DNA of 64,000 nucleotides, taken from NCBI GenBank assembly GCA_021792135.1, contig JAJYVF010000012.1, positions 1 to 64,000 on the forward strand, given 5' to 3'. Shown here one piece after another: positions 16,068 through 25,545 of this stretch. Position numbers and translations under genes: made by a program. Position 1 is the stretch's first letter, and each line of letters starts with the position of its first letter. This stretch comes from Acidobacteriota bacterium. GTDB taxonomy: Bacteria > Acidobacteriota > Terriglobia > Terriglobales > Acidobacteriaceae. The notes below the pieces were generated by a model. That model saw only the letters and a program-made list of their open reading frames with translations, made no database searches and was not told where the DNA came from.

Positions 16068-18695
16068 ATGAGAGCCCGCTTGCTTTGGTGTATCACGCTG
16101 TTTCTGCTGTGTCATCCGCGGCTCGGGGCACAGCGGGTAACCAGCGAGTTTCCCCCCTCCGATTCGCCGCACCAGGCGAGCCCGGAGGCCGCGGCGGAGA
16201 GCGTCGCGAGTTTGCCTGACGATCCCAGCCAGGAGAGTTCGATTCCCGAGGCGCATGTGGTGCGGGAGCCGCAGGCGGGCGTGCCGGTGCGGATCATCGC
16301 CGACACGCAGACGCGGCAGAGCCTGCGGGATGGGAACCTCTACACGCTCGAGGGGAACGTGGTGATTTACTACCGCAGGTACATCGTGCATGCGGACCAT
16401 GCAACCTACAACGACGGAACGGGAAGGATCGACGCGCAGGGGCATCTGATGGTCGATGGGGGTCCCGACGATGAGCATTTCGTCGCCAGCCACGGGTGGG
16501 TGAACGTCCAGCAGGACACGGGCGATTTTTTCGATGTGGTGGGAACGATTGGGGCCAGGAAAACAGCTCGGGGGCGGATGGTGTTCACGGCGCCCAATCC
16601 ATTTACGGTGACCGGGCGCGAAGTGATGCAGCTGGGCCGGGGGCATTACCGGGTGGTGCATGGCAGCATGACGTCGTGCCGGTTGCCCCAGCCGGACTGG
16701 CGGATCCTTTCGCATGTGATCGAACTGAACAGCGGCGTGGCGAAGACCAGCAACGGAATATTCGAGTTGTTTCACGTGCCGGTGTTTTATCTGCCGTATG
16801 TGACGCATCCGGTGGGAGAGCAGCGGGCGTCGGGGATTCTGCTGCCGTATTACGGGTTTAACAACACCTATGGTCAGGTGGTGGGCACGGGGTTTTATGT
16901 GACGCTGGGGCGCAGCGCCGACCTGACGCTGGCCACGCAGTACTACTCCAAGCGCGGGTTTGCGCCGAACGGGCTGTTTCGCTACCGAGGGCGCGGCGAG
17001 GACTTCGTCAAGTTTCATTTCCAGAGCCTGCTGGATCACGGACTGCTGGAGCCGAACGGGACACGGCTTAACCAGGGGGGAGCGGATGTGATAGCCGACG
17101 GCCGCTATGACCTGTCGCCGGACACCCGAGCCGTGGTGGATGCGGAGTACCTGAGCTCCTATGTCTATCGGCTGGCTTTTGAGGAGATCTACGCGATCGC
17201 CATCGACTCCGAGGTGAAGTCGCAGCTTTTTGTGACGCGCGAGCACCGGGACATGTGGGCGAGCCTGAGGGCGAACCGCTACCAGAACTTCCAGAACGCG
17301 AATATCACGGGAGACGAGGTGCGCATCCTGCATCTGCCGCAGATCGATGTGGAGGCGGCGGATCACTGGTTTGGCGGCGAGCAGGGACGGTCACCGCTGA
17401 TGTGGGGGTTCACGGGGTCGGCGGGGGCGCTTTCGCGCTACGACTATCCGAGCTTCCGCAGCACGGCCGAGATCCCGCGAGTGGATTTCTACCCGCGCCT
17501 TTCGATGCCGCTGCACTTCGACGGATGGACCTTCAAGCCGGAGGCGGCGTTTCGGGAGACATGGTACGGGAAGAGCCAGAAGCCGGCGAATCTGGAGCAG
17601 ATTCCGATCGTGCGCAAGGAGGGGATCTCGCGCACGGACGCCGAGGCGGGGTTCGAATTCCGGCCGCCGGCGGTGGAGCGGGATTTCACGGCTCCGTGGC
17701 TGGAGCATCTGCTGGGCGGCGAGTTGCGCCATGTGGTCGAGCCGTATCTGCACTACCGGTATGTGACGGGGATCAACAATTTCCGGCAGATCCTGCGCTT
17801 CGACGAGACGGACGTGGCCAGCAACACGAATGAGCTGGAATATGCGCTGCTGCAGAGGGTGTTTCTGAGGAGCCGGCGGCCCGAGACATGCGGCAGCGGC
17901 GCGGGGGCGGGCAACGGTGGCGGGGAAGCCGCGCCGCTGTCCGCCAGCCCGACGAGCGTGGCCGGGTGGGATGTCGACAGCATCGACACGCTGAACGGGG
18001 TTACGGGGACGCCGGCATCAGCGCTGGAGCCGGAGTGCGGGGGCCAGACGAAGGACTGGATCAGCTGGCTGGTGGCGCAGAAGTACTATTTCAATCCCGA
18101 TTTCGGGGGCGCCATCACGCGGGATACGCCGAATCCGCTGGTGACCACGCTGGATTTTACGGGCGTGGACTTTCTGACGGAGCCGCGGAATACCACGCCG
18201 GTAATTTCGCGACTGCGGATGCGGACGACGCGGGCCACGGACGTGGAATGGGATCTGGATTACGACGTGAAGGAAGGCAAGATCACCTCCAGCAACGTCT
18301 TCAGCGGGTATCAGAGGGGGCTCTACCGGTTCCAGTTCGGGGACTCGTACGTGAACGTGCCACTGGGGTACACGCCGCTGACGACGGCGAGGACGACTGT
18401 GCGGGAGCCGACGCCCTCGAGCCCGTTCAACCAGATCCACGCGGCGGCCCTGTACGGGGCAGCGAACAAGGTGGGGCTGAGCGCGGGGGTGAACGTGGCC
18501 TACGATCTGGTCCACCAGGCTCTGCAGTACGGGGCCGTACAGGGCGATTACAACTGGAACTGCTGCGGGTTCAGCTTTCAGTACCGGCGGTTTTCGCTGG
18601 GGCCGATCCGGGACGACACCGAGTACTTTTACAGCCTGAACTTCGCCGGTTTCGGCAATGTGGGCGACCTGACGCACCGGATCACTCTCTTCTGA
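16068..18695 (+). CDS. lptD: LPS-assembly protein LptD
   Basis: An 875-residue outer-membrane protein. A signal peptide (M-R-A-R-L-L-W, core to about residue 21) is followed by a linker, an OstA/LptA-like beta-jellyroll at roughly residues 73-190 (with L-E-G-N-V-V-I-Y-Y), and a large barrel ending in Phe, as outer-membrane barrels do. LptD with lipoprotein LptE delivers lipopolysaccharide to the cell surface. A periplasmic C204 and a vicinal pair C832-C833 (N-W-N-C-C-G-F) match the disulfide logic of E. coli LptD. A loop near residues 605-660 has two more cysteines. ATG 16068 has GGAGA 11 bases upstream; in-frame ATGs at 16056 and 16047 are possible. The next genes encode a thiol oxidoreductase and a SurA-like chaperone, both relevant to LptD folding. 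Confidence 0.9.
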   Translation: MRARLLWCITLFLLCHPRLGAQRVTSEFPPSDSPHQASPEAAAESVASLPDDPSQESSIPEAHVVREPQAGVPVRIIADTQTRQSLRDGNLYTLEGNVVIYYRRYIVHADHATYNDGTGRIDAQGHLMVDGGPDDEHFVASHGWVNVQQDTGDFFDVVGTIGARKTARGRMVFTAPNPFTVTGREVMQLGRGHYRVVHGSMTSCRLPQPDWRILSHVIELNSGVAKTSNGIFELFHVPVFYLPYVTHPVGEQRASGILLPYYGFNNTYGQVVGTGFYVTLGRSADLTLATQYYSKRGFAPNGLFRYRGRGEDFVKFHFQSLLDHGLLEPNGTRLNQGGADVIADGRYDLSPDTRAVVDAEYLSSYVYRLAFEEIYAIAIDSEVKSQLFVTREHRDMWASLRANRYQNFQNANITGDEVRILHLPQIDVEAADHWFGGEQGRSPLMWGFTGSAGALSRYDYPSFRSTAEIPRVDFYPRLSMPLHFDGWTFKPEAAFRETWYGKSQKPANLEQIPIVRKEGISRTDAEAGFEFRPPAVERDFTAPWLEHLLGGELRHVVEPYLHYRYVTGINNFRQILRFDETDVASNTNELEYALLQRVFLRSRRPETCGSGAGAGNGGGEAAPLSASPTSVAGWDVDSIDTLNGVTGTPASALEPECGGQTKDWISWLVAQKYYFNPDFGGAITRDTPNPLVTTLDFTGVDFLTEPRNTTPVISRLRMRTTRATDVEWDLDYDVKEGKITSSNVFSGYQRGLYRFQFGDSYVNVPLGYTPLTTARTTVREPTPSSPFNQIHAAALYGAANKVGLSAGVNVAYDLVHQALQYGAVQGDYNWNCCGFSFQYRRFSLGPIRDDTEYFYSLNFAGFGNVGDLTHRITLF

Positions 18696-18788
18696 GAGCC
18701 GCGGCACGCCGGAGGCGGCGAAGCTGCGATAATGGAGCGAGGACTCCCATTGAAGGACGGCCCCCGGGGGCCGTAAAGGCGGAATTTC

Positions 18789-19742
18789 TTGTTCAAAGGG
18801 CTTTTTCTCTGCAGCGGCGCATGGCTGATGCTGGCCTCCGGCTGCATGGCGCAACCGGCTCCCGTCAGCACGGCGTTGCCGACCTCGAGGCTGAACCGAA
18901 AGATTGAAGTGATGATCCGGGCCGAGCTGAGCGTGCCGCCCGAGTATCAGATGGTGATCGGGGAGCGGCAGAAGAGCGATCTGGCGGGATACGACATGAT
19001 CCCGGTTACCTTTTCGCTGCCGGCGCACCCGGAGCGGTCGCAGACGGTGAATTTCCTGCTTTCGAAGGATGGCAATACGCTGGCGCGGCTCTCGAAGTGG
19101 GATATCGGAGAGGATCCGGCGATGATGATCCCGACGGATGGGCGGCCGGTGCGGGGGAATCCGGAAGCCAAAGTGACGATTGTCAACTTCGACGATCTGG
19201 AGTGCCCGTTCTGCGCGCGGATGAACGCGGAATTTTTCCCCGACACGATGGAGCACTACAAGGGGCTGGTGAAGTTCGTTTACCTGGACTTTCCGCTGGC
19301 GGAGATCCATCCGTGGGCGATGCACGCGGCGGTGGACGCGAACTGCCTTGCGGCGCAGGGCGGGACAGCCTACTGGAATTACGTGGATTACCTGCACACC
19401 CACGGGCAGGATGTGAGCGGTCCGGATAACGACCCGGCCAAGGCCGCGGTGAGGCTGGATAAGCTGGCCCGGCAGCAGGGAGAGGAGCAGCATCTGGATG
19501 CCGTGAAGCTGGATGCCTGCCTGCTGAAGCAGGACGGCTCGAAGGTCGAGGCCGAGATGAAGATCGGCGACAAGCTGGGAGTGAATGCGACGCCGACCTT
19601 CTTTGTGAACGGCGAGCGCTGGGCGGGACAGCTGGAGGAGAGCCAGTTGTGGATCATGATCGACCGGGCGCTGAAGGCGGAGGGGATTCAGCCTCCCGCG
19701 GCGCAGCCGCACCCGGGATCGAGCACGCAGCCGGGACAGTAA
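18789..19742 (+). CDS. DsbA-family thiol:disulfide oxidoreductase, probable lipoprotein
   Basis: A 317-residue periplasmic protein. A TTG start at 18789 follows a GGCGGA ribosome site. The N-terminus is a short signal ending at A-S-G-C (Cys19), a near-lipobox, so membrane anchoring is likely. After an ~85-residue N-terminal domain, a thioredoxin-fold domain begins at V-T-I-V-N-F-D-D-L-E with the active-site C139-P-F-C142. The helical insert and the later T-P-T-F-F-V-N-G strand with its cis-Pro are typical of DsbA/DsbG-type proteins. Active site C-P-F-C is unusual (E. coli DsbA C-P-H-C). Position between lptD and a SurA-like gene suggests disulfide formation or isomerisation in outer-membrane proteins such as LptD; this is inference from context. 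Confidence 0.85.
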   Translation: MFKGLFLCSGAWLMLASGCMAQPAPVSTALPTSRLNRKIEVMIRAELSVPPEYQMVIGERQKSDLAGYDMIPVTFSLPAHPERSQTVNFLLSKDGNTLARLSKWDIGEDPAMMIPTDGRPVRGNPEAKVTIVNFDDLECPFCARMNAEFFPDTMEHYKGLVKFVYLDFPLAEIHPWAMHAAVDANCLAAQGGTAYWNYVDYLHTHGQDVSGPDNDPAKAAVRLDKLARQQGEEQHLDAVKLDACLLKQDGSKVEAEMKIGDKLGVNATPTFFVNGERWAGQLEESQLWIMIDRALKAEGIQPPAAQPHPGSSTQPGQ

Positions 19743-19843
19743 TGGCTGACCCGAAAGTGCCCTATGCAGGCTGGGGGGCCGGCATTATTCTGATACGTGG
19801 ACGCCGCGCCCCGATCGCGGCGCAGCAGCGGGGAGAAGCTTTG

Positions 19844-20944
19844 TTGCCATCTCGATCGTTTCCATCCGGGGTCCGGGACCTCCGTTCCTCCGTCCGTAAA
19901 ATCAGCTTTGCGTGGCTGGCCCTCGCGCTGGCGGTGTGCGTGGGATGCGAGCATCCGCACGACGCCAATACGGTGGCGATGGTGAACGGCAAGCCGATTC
20001 TGCGCTCCGAGGTGGAAACGATCTACCGCAACAACCTGGGGGACTCGCACCAGGAGCCGTCCAGGGTGCAGGCCGACATCATGCGGCTGAACATCCTGCG
20101 CCAGCTGATCGACGAGGAGATCGTGATGCAGCGGGCGGCCAAGCAGGACCTGGTGGCAACGGACCAGGAAGTCGCCGACCGGCTGAACGAGATCAAGGCT
20201 CCCTTCACCCAGGAGGAGTTCCAGAAGCGGCTGGATTCGCAGCACCTGACGCTCGACGACCTGAAGCGGGAGATCCGGCGCAACCAGACGGAACAGAAGC
20301 TGTTCAACAAGGAGATCACGTCGAGGATCAACATCACCGACGCGGACATCACGAACTACTACGACGAGCACAAGGCGGAGTTCAACCTGATCGAGCCGCA
20401 GTACCACCTGGCGCAGATTGTGGTGACGTCGCTGCCGATGCCGCCGCAGCAGGTGGGGAATCTGCAGAACAGCAAGGCGATGAACGATGCCGATGCGAAG
20501 CGCAAGATCCAGATGCTGCACAACCGGCTGGAGAGCGGCGATGATTTCGGGGCGCTGGCGATGAACTTTTCCGAGAACTCGAATACGTCGGGCAACGGCG
20601 GCGACATGGGATTCATCCCGGAGTCGCAGCTGCGCACGAATACGACTCCCGACGTGTACGCGGCCATCGCGGAGCTGAAGCCGGGGCAGATCACGGACAT
20701 TCTGCCGGTCTATTCCGGAACGAACACGAAGCAGCCGGTGGGCTACGCCATCTACAAGCTGATCGACCGCGAGGCGGCCGGCCAGCGCGAGCTGAACGAT
20801 CCGCGCGTGCAGCAGGCGATCCGGCAGCAGCTGCGCGACAGCCGCGAGCAGCTGCTGAAGAACGCGTATCTGGAGATGCTGCGGGACCAGGCGAAGGTGG
20901 TGAACTACTACGCCGAAGAGGTTTTCAGAAACGGCGCGCAGTAG
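19844..20944 (+). CDS. SurA-like peptidylprolyl cis-trans isomerase, probable lipoprotein
   Basis: A 366-residue periplasmic chaperone-type protein. TTG 19844 (five bases after GGGAGAAG) gives a basic N-terminus, a hydrophobic core and a Cys in V-G-C-E-H that may be lipidated. An in-frame ATG at 19742, overlapping the dsbA-like stop, would add 34 residues without signal character. The N-terminal SurA helical domain (V-N-G-K-P-I-L-R-S-E-V, about residues 45-180) is followed by a parvulin rotamase domain (H-L-A-Q-I-V-V, then G-D-D-F-G-A-L-A and G-G-D-M-G-F-I-P). Family members escort unfolded barrel proteins across the periplasm. Adjacency to lptD and the DsbA-like gene on the same strand supports an outer-membrane assembly group. 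Confidence 0.87.
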   Translation: MPSRSFPSGVRDLRSSVRKISFAWLALALAVCVGCEHPHDANTVAMVNGKPILRSEVETIYRNNLGDSHQEPSRVQADIMRLNILRQLIDEEIVMQRAAKQDLVATDQEVADRLNEIKAPFTQEEFQKRLDSQHLTLDDLKREIRRNQTEQKLFNKEITSRINITDADITNYYDEHKAEFNLIEPQYHLAQIVVTSLPMPPQQVGNLQNSKAMNDADAKRKIQMLHNRLESGDDFGALAMNFSENSNTSGNGGDMGFIPESQLRTNTTPDVYAAIAELKPGQITDILPVYSGTNTKQPVGYAIYKLIDREAAGQRELNDPRVQQAIRQQLRDSREQLLKNAYLEMLRDQAKVVNYYAEEVFRNGAQ

Positions 20945-21269
20945 AGCGCGCATGCCGGTCTGCCTGCAGCTCGTCCTGCACGGCTGCCGGGATGGGGCGA
21001 GACGATCTTCATTCCTCGGAACGCCTGCATGTGGTTCGATACCCGGACAACGCCGGCGCCGACGGAAAGCCGGATGTGATGACGGCGGGCATGGCGCGGC
21101 GGCCGGAGGAAGCGCTTCGGGCTGCTGCTAATCTAAAGGTTGTCCACGATCCAGAATCAGTTGCATTGAGCGCGTCCCTATAGGGCCGCTTCCGCAGGCC
21201 TGTCTCTCCGGCAACAGGCGCGGGGTCAGGCCGGTAAAGCGCCGGAACTCCTCAGGTACGGAAGGTCCT
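20945..21269. other. 325-base intergenic region before the MFS transporter
   Basis: A 63-codon frame at 20992-21183 lacks a ribosome site and recognisable pattern, so I do not call it. No tRNA, terminator or clear operator is seen. GGAAGG just before 21270 serves the transporter. Confidence 0.35.
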
Positions 21270-22865
21270 TTGGCGGAACTGCACTACGACCAGGCGAACT
21301 GGACGCCCAGCCACAATCCCTGGCTGGTGGCGCTGACGGTGACGATGGCGACCTTCATGGAGGTGCTGGATACCTCGATCGCCAACGTGGCGCTGCCGCA
21401 CATGGCCGGGACGCTGGGGGCGAGCCAGGAAGAGGCGACCTGGGTCCTGACCAGCTATCTGGTTTCAAGCGCGGTGATCCTGCCCATTTCCGGATGGCTG
21501 ATGGAGCGGATGGGGCGTAAGCGGTTCTACATGATCTGCGTGGCGCTCTTCACCGGCTGCTCCGTACTGTGCGGATTCGCGCCTTCGCTGCCGCTGCTGG
21601 TGTTGTTCCGGGTGATGCAGGGGGTGGGCGGCGGAGGGCTGGCGCCGAGCGAACAGGCGATCCTGGCGGATACGTTTGCGGTGAGCAAGCGCGGGCAGGC
21701 GTTTGCGCTTTATGGAATGGCGGTGGTGGTGGCTCCGGCGATCGGACCGACGCTGGGCGGATGGATCACGGACAATTTCAACTGGCACTGGATCTTCTTC
21801 ATCAATGTGCCGGTGGGGATTTTGTCGCTGTTGCTGACGGAACGGATGGTGGAGGATCCGCCGTACCTGAAGGAGGAGAGGCAGGTTTCGGGGAAGGTGG
21901 ATTTCACCGGGCTGGGGCTGATTTCGATCGGGGTGGGCTGCCTGGAGTTCGTGCTGGACAAGGGGCAGGAGAAGGACTGGTTCGGCGATTCGAAGATTGT
22001 GGTGTTTTCGCTGATCGCGGCGTGCGCGCTGATATGGTTCGTATGGTGGGAGTGGCGGCACGAGGATCCGATTGTCGATATCCGGCTGCTGAAGAACCGG
22101 AATTTCGGGACAACGGTCTTTCTGCAGTTTGTGCTGGGCATGGTGCTGTTTGGGACGACGGTGCTGATCCCGCAGTTCCTGCAGGTGCTGCTGGGATACA
22201 CGGCGGAGCGGGCGGGGATGGTGCTGTCGCCGGGGGCGCTGGTGCTGATGTGCACGATGCCGATAGCGGGGCGGATCGTCAGCAGGAACAAGCTCGATCC
22301 GCGGCTGCTGGTCGCGATCGGATATGCCATCACGGCGGCGGGGCTGTTCAACCTGACGCAGCTGGATCTGAATGTTTCGTTCGGGCAGATTACGTTGTGG
22401 CGCACCTACCAGGTGATGGGGCTTTCGTTTGTCTTCATCCCCATCAGCACGCTGAACTATCTGGGGGTTCCGCGCAACAAGAACAACCAGATTTCGAGCT
22501 TTTCGAATTTCGCGCGCAATATCGGGGGATCGGTGGGGACGGCGCTGCTGACCACCTTTCTGCAGCGAACGCAGCAGACGCATATCTCCGCGCTGAGCTC
22601 GCACGTGGTTGCCGGGGGGCTGCAGTATTCGCGTTTTCTGGAGATGACGCGGGAGAGCCTGATGCGTCTGGGCCAGAGCGCGGCCGGCGCCACCGCGATC
22701 GCGATCGGGGATGCCTGGGAGATGCTGAACCGGCAGGCTCAGATGCTGAGCTACCAGAATGCCTTCTGGGGGCTGAGCCTGATCATCGCGTGCCTGATCC
22801 CGCTGCCGTTTATCATGCGGCGGCCGCCGCGGACTGAACACCGGCCGGAGATGGTGGCGGAGTAA
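21270..22865 (+). CDS. DHA2-family MFS drug efflux transporter (EmrB/QacA type)
   Basis: A 531-residue inner-membrane protein with 14 predicted helices, the DHA2 (EmrB/QacA) layout of proton-driven multidrug exporters. Helix 1 carries the family mark L-D-T-S-I-A-N-V-A-L-P (about residues 36-46), followed by W-V-L-T-S-Y and the loop 2-3 motif G-W-L-M-E-R-M-G-R-K-R. Helix 5 has the antiporter motif G-P-T-L-G-G. It starts with TTG at 21270 behind GGAAGG. No membrane-fusion (EmrA) gene is adjacent, so either it works alone or the partner is elsewhere. The LysR regulator begins 56 bases downstream on the same strand and could control it; this is context only. Substrates unknown. Confidence 0.9.
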   Translation: MAELHYDQANWTPSHNPWLVALTVTMATFMEVLDTSIANVALPHMAGTLGASQEEATWVLTSYLVSSAVILPISGWLMERMGRKRFYMICVALFTGCSVLCGFAPSLPLLVLFRVMQGVGGGGLAPSEQAILADTFAVSKRGQAFALYGMAVVVAPAIGPTLGGWITDNFNWHWIFFINVPVGILSLLLTERMVEDPPYLKEERQVSGKVDFTGLGLISIGVGCLEFVLDKGQEKDWFGDSKIVVFSLIAACALIWFVWWEWRHEDPIVDIRLLKNRNFGTTVFLQFVLGMVLFGTTVLIPQFLQVLLGYTAERAGMVLSPGALVLMCTMPIAGRIVSRNKLDPRLLVAIGYAITAAGLFNLTQLDLNVSFGQITLWRTYQVMGLSFVFIPISTLNYLGVPRNKNNQISSFSNFARNIGGSVGTALLTTFLQRTQQTHISALSSHVVAGGLQYSRFLEMTRESLMRLGQSAAGATAIAIGDAWEMLNRQAQMLSYQNAFWGLSLIIACLIPLPFIMRRPPRTEHRPEMVAE

Positions 22866-22921
22866 CCGGCAGGGCGCAGGCTTGTGAGGCGGAGCGGGGC
22901 CGCATATGCTGATTCCCAGCA

Positions 22922-23848
22922 ATGGACTTCGACAACCTGCGAACGTTTCTGGAGGTCAGCCGGCTGAAGAGCTTTTCGCGCGCGGCGCAGAAGCTGCTGC
23001 GGACGCAGCCGGCGGTTTCGGCCCAGATCCGTTCGCTGGAGCAGGAGGTTGGGGCGCGGCTCTTCGAGCGGGACGGGGGCAAGGTGACGTTCACGGCGGC
23101 GGGGCGGCTGTTTGAGCCTTTCGCGGAGCATTGCGTGGAGCGGCAGAAGCACATCCTGCTGGCGATCGCCGAGCAGGAGCGGGCTCCGCGGGGCGAAGTA
23201 GCGATCAGCGCGAACGAGGCCACGCATCTGTACGTTCTGCCGCAGGTGTTTGCGCAGTTCCGGCGGGAGTATCCGCGGGTGGTTCTGAACGCGGTGCGGG
23301 CGGAGCGGCTGAGGACGCTGGAAAGCGTCGTGAACCGGGAGGTGGATTTCGGAGTGGTTTCGCTGCCGGTGAACGACGAGCGGCTGGCGGTGGAGCCGAT
23401 TCACCGGGATGAGCTGGCGCTGGTGGCTCCGAAGGGGCATCCGCTGGCGGGGCGAGGATCGGTGCGACTGCGGGAGGCGGCGAAGTATCCGCTGCTGCTG
23501 CCCTCGCACGGGCGGCGGCGCGAGCAGCTGGATGAGCTGTTCCGGGTGAACGAGATCGCGCCGCGGGTGGCGATGGAGGTGGAATCGAGCGAGATGCTCA
23601 AGCGTTACATCGCGGTGGGACTGGGGCTGGGTTTTCTGCCGCGGACCAATGTGGCCGAGGAGGAGCGGAACGGGTCTCTGTGCGCGCTGTCGCTGGAGGG
23701 AGTGCGGCTGGCGCGGGACCTGGCGCTGATTTTCCGGAAGGATCGGCAGCTCTCCCGGGCCGCGGAGGAATTTCTGGAAATTGCGACGCAGAGGGGGCCG
23801 CGGCGCGAGGGGGATGCGGTCTCCGCGCGGAGGCGCGGTACCGTATGA
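22922..23848 (+). CDS. LysR-type transcriptional regulator
   Basis: A 308-residue protein with the LysR N-terminal winged helix-turn-helix (F-D-N-L-R-T-F-L-E-V through R-L-F-E-R, residues 2-45) and a periplasmic-binding-protein-like effector domain from about residue 90. The line A-A-Q-K-L-L-R-T-Q-P-A-V-S-A-Q-I is the recognition helix area. Effector-domain hallmarks include D-F-G-V-V-S and G-L-G-L-G-F-L-P. Regulated genes cannot be read from sequence. Candidates are the EmrB-type transporter upstream or the putrescine operon 135 bases downstream. It is not divergent from either, which is unusual for LysR control of a neighbour. Confidence 0.9.
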   Translation: MDFDNLRTFLEVSRLKSFSRAAQKLLRTQPAVSAQIRSLEQEVGARLFERDGGKVTFTAAGRLFEPFAEHCVERQKHILLAIAEQERAPRGEVAISANEATHLYVLPQVFAQFRREYPRVVLNAVRAERLRTLESVVNREVDFGVVSLPVNDERLAVEPIHRDELALVAPKGHPLAGRGSVRLREAAKYPLLLPSHGRRREQLDELFRVNEIAPRVAMEVESSEMLKRYIAVGLGLGFLPRTNVAEEERNGSLCALSLEGVRLARDLALIFRKDRQLSRAAEEFLEIATQRGPRREGDAVSARRRGTV

Positions 23849-23983
23849 TGAAGAGGCGTAAATTCACGATCGTGGTCCTTCCGGCGGCATCATTATTGGA
23901 TATAGGTTGCATCGTGGCGCATTCAATGCTGCCCTGGGCCGGCACGCCGGACCGGGAAAGCAGATCATCAAAGGAGTAAAGAA

Positions 23984-24541
23984 TTGGGAAAAGGCATGGT
24001 CCCGAAGCGGCTCTTTTTCACGAAGGGCGTCGGGAAACACAAGGAGCGGCTGACCTCATTCGAGCTGGCGCTGCGGGACGCCGGCATTGCGGCGCAGAAT
24101 CTGGTACGGGTTTCGTCGATTTTTCCTCCGCAGGCAAAGCTGATCACGCGCAAAGAGGGGCTGACGTATCTGAGCCCGGGCGAAGTGGTCTTTGCGGTGG
24201 TGGCAGAGAACTCCACGCGCGAGCCGCATCGGCTGGTGGTGTCGAGCATTGGGGTGGCGATCCCCAGCGATCGGAACACCTACGGTTACTTAAGCGAGCA
24301 TCACAGCTTCGGGGAGACGGAAGATCAGGCGGGCGAGTACGCCGAAGAGCTGGCGGCGGAGATGCTGGCGACGACGCTGGACGTGGAATTCGATCCCGAC
24401 AAGAGCTGGGACGAGAAGAAAGAAATTTACCGCATTTCGAACAAGATTGTGCGCACGGCGAACGTGACGCAGTCGGCGATAGGCGACAAGCGCGGGCTGT
24501 GGACGACGACCATTGCGGCGGCGATTCTGATTTTCGAGTAG
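23984..24541 (+). CDS. pdaD: Pyruvoyl-dependent arginine decarboxylase
   Basis: A 185-residue proenzyme converting arginine to agmatine and CO2. It belongs to the PdaD/PvlArgDC family, best known from methanogens and some bacteria. The family processing motif is R-V-S-S-I-F-P-P; by comparison with Methanocaldococcus (R-I-S-S-I-M-P-P), the chain cleaves itself between S44 and S45, turning S45 into the pyruvoyl group. The S-S-I-G-V-A-I-P-S block and a Glu-rich helix complete the fold. TTG 23984 sits seven bases after AAGGAG, a strong site, so it was preferred to ATG 23996. It opens an operon with aguB and aguA, giving a complete route to putrescine. PanD, another pyruvoyl enzyme, has a different cleavage motif. 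Confidence 0.92.
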   Translation: MGKGMVPKRLFFTKGVGKHKERLTSFELALRDAGIAAQNLVRVSSIFPPQAKLITRKEGLTYLSPGEVVFAVVAENSTREPHRLVVSSIGVAIPSDRNTYGYLSEHHSFGETEDQAGEYAEELAAEMLATTLDVEFDPDKSWDEKKEIYRISNKIVRTANVTQSAIGDKRGLWTTTIAAAILIFE

Positions 24542-24630
24542 CGGGAGAGCGGAACAGCCTGGGCGTGGGCCGCTGAGGCCTGCGCCTTTTGCTTCTGCCG
24601 GAGAATTCGGAACAGTGGCGGGTACAGATT

Positions 24631-25545
24631 TTGGCAAATGAGAGGGCATTTCGCGTCGGGCTGGTGCAGATGAGCTGCGGGCCCGATCCGGGCGCCAATC
24701 TGGAGAAGGCGGCGGAGCGCGTGCGTGAGGCGGCGCGGCAGGGGGCGGAGGTGATCTGCCTGCCGGAGCTTTTCCGGGCGCAGTACTTCTGCCAGCGCGA
24801 GGACATTGCGCTTTTCGATCTGGCGGAGACGATTCCCGGGCCGAGCACGGAGCGGCTGGGAGCGGTGGCGCGCGAGGAGAAGGTAGTGGTGGTGGTGTCG
24901 CTCTTCGAGCGGCGGGCGCCGGGAATCTACCACAATACAGCGGCGGTGCTGGAGAAGGATGGGCACATCGCGGGGCTGTACCGCAAGATGCACATCCCGG
25001 ACGATCCGCTGTATTACGAGAAGTTCTACTTCACGCCGGGCGATCTGGGATTTCGGGCCTTCGACACGTCGGCGGGGAAGATCGGGACGCTGGTGTGCTG
25101 GGATCAGTGGTATCCGGAAGGGGCGCGGATCACGGCCCTGAAGGGGGCGAATGTGCTGTTTTATCCGACAGCGATCGGATGGCATCCGCACGAGAAGGAG
25201 GAGTTCGGGACGGCGCAGTATGAGGCGTGGCAGACGATCCAGCGGTCGCATGCGATTGCCAACGGGGTGTATGTGGCGGCGGTGAACCGGGTGGGGCTGG
25301 AGCATGGGGATATCCGCGGGAACCGGGTGGAAGGGCCGGGGCTGGAGTTCTGGGGCGGATCGTTCCTGGCCGATGCGTTTGGGCGCATTGTGGCGAAGGC
25401 CGCGCACGACCGGGAGGAGATCCTGATCGGGGAAATCGATCTGGCGAAGCTGGAGGAGACGCGGCGGAACTGGCCCTTTCTGCGCGACCGGCGGATCGAT
25501 GCGTACGCGCCCATCGTGAACCGCTTTCTGGATAACGGCGAATGA
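24631..25545 (+). CDS. aguB: N-carbamoylputrescine amidase
   Basis: A 304-residue nitrilase-superfamily enzyme hydrolysing N-carbamoylputrescine to putrescine, CO2 and ammonia. The Glu-Lys-Cys triad is visible as E46 (L-P-E-L-F), K119 (Y-R-K-M-H-I-P) and C156 (L-V-C-W-D-Q-W-Y-P-E). The C-W-D-Q-W-Y-P-E signature and the helix with Y-E-K-F-Y-F are characteristic of AguB rather than generic nitrilases. The start is uncertain: TTG 24631 places family homology at the N-terminus but has only a weak ribosome site; TTG 24589 is an upstream alternative. Its stop overlaps the aguA start by four bases (ATGA), so the two steps after arginine decarboxylation are translationally coupled. Confidence 0.92.
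   Translation: MANERAFRVGLVQMSCGPDPGANLEKAAERVREAARQGAEVICLPELFRAQYFCQREDIALFDLAETIPGPSTERLGAVAREEKVVVVVSLFERRAPGIYHNTAAVLEKDGHIAGLYRKMHIPDDPLYYEKFYFTPGDLGFRAFDTSAGKIGTLVCWDQWYPEGARITALKGANVLFYPTAIGWHPHEKEEFGTAQYEAWQTIQRSHAIANGVYVAAVNRVGLEHGDIRGNRVEGPGLEFWGGSFLADAFGRIVAKAAHDREEILIGEIDLAKLEETRRNWPFLRDRRIDAYAPIVNRFLDNGE

Noticed and set aside
15765-17366. Extension of the RDD frame to 17366
   Set aside because: Lies antisense to lptD; no family similarity above the TTG at 15764.
20992-21183. 63-residue frame before the MFS gene
   Set aside because: No ribosome site, no protein-like pattern.
21465-22922. 485-residue minus-strand frame across the MFS gene
   Set aside because: Arg/His-rich antisense translation without domains.
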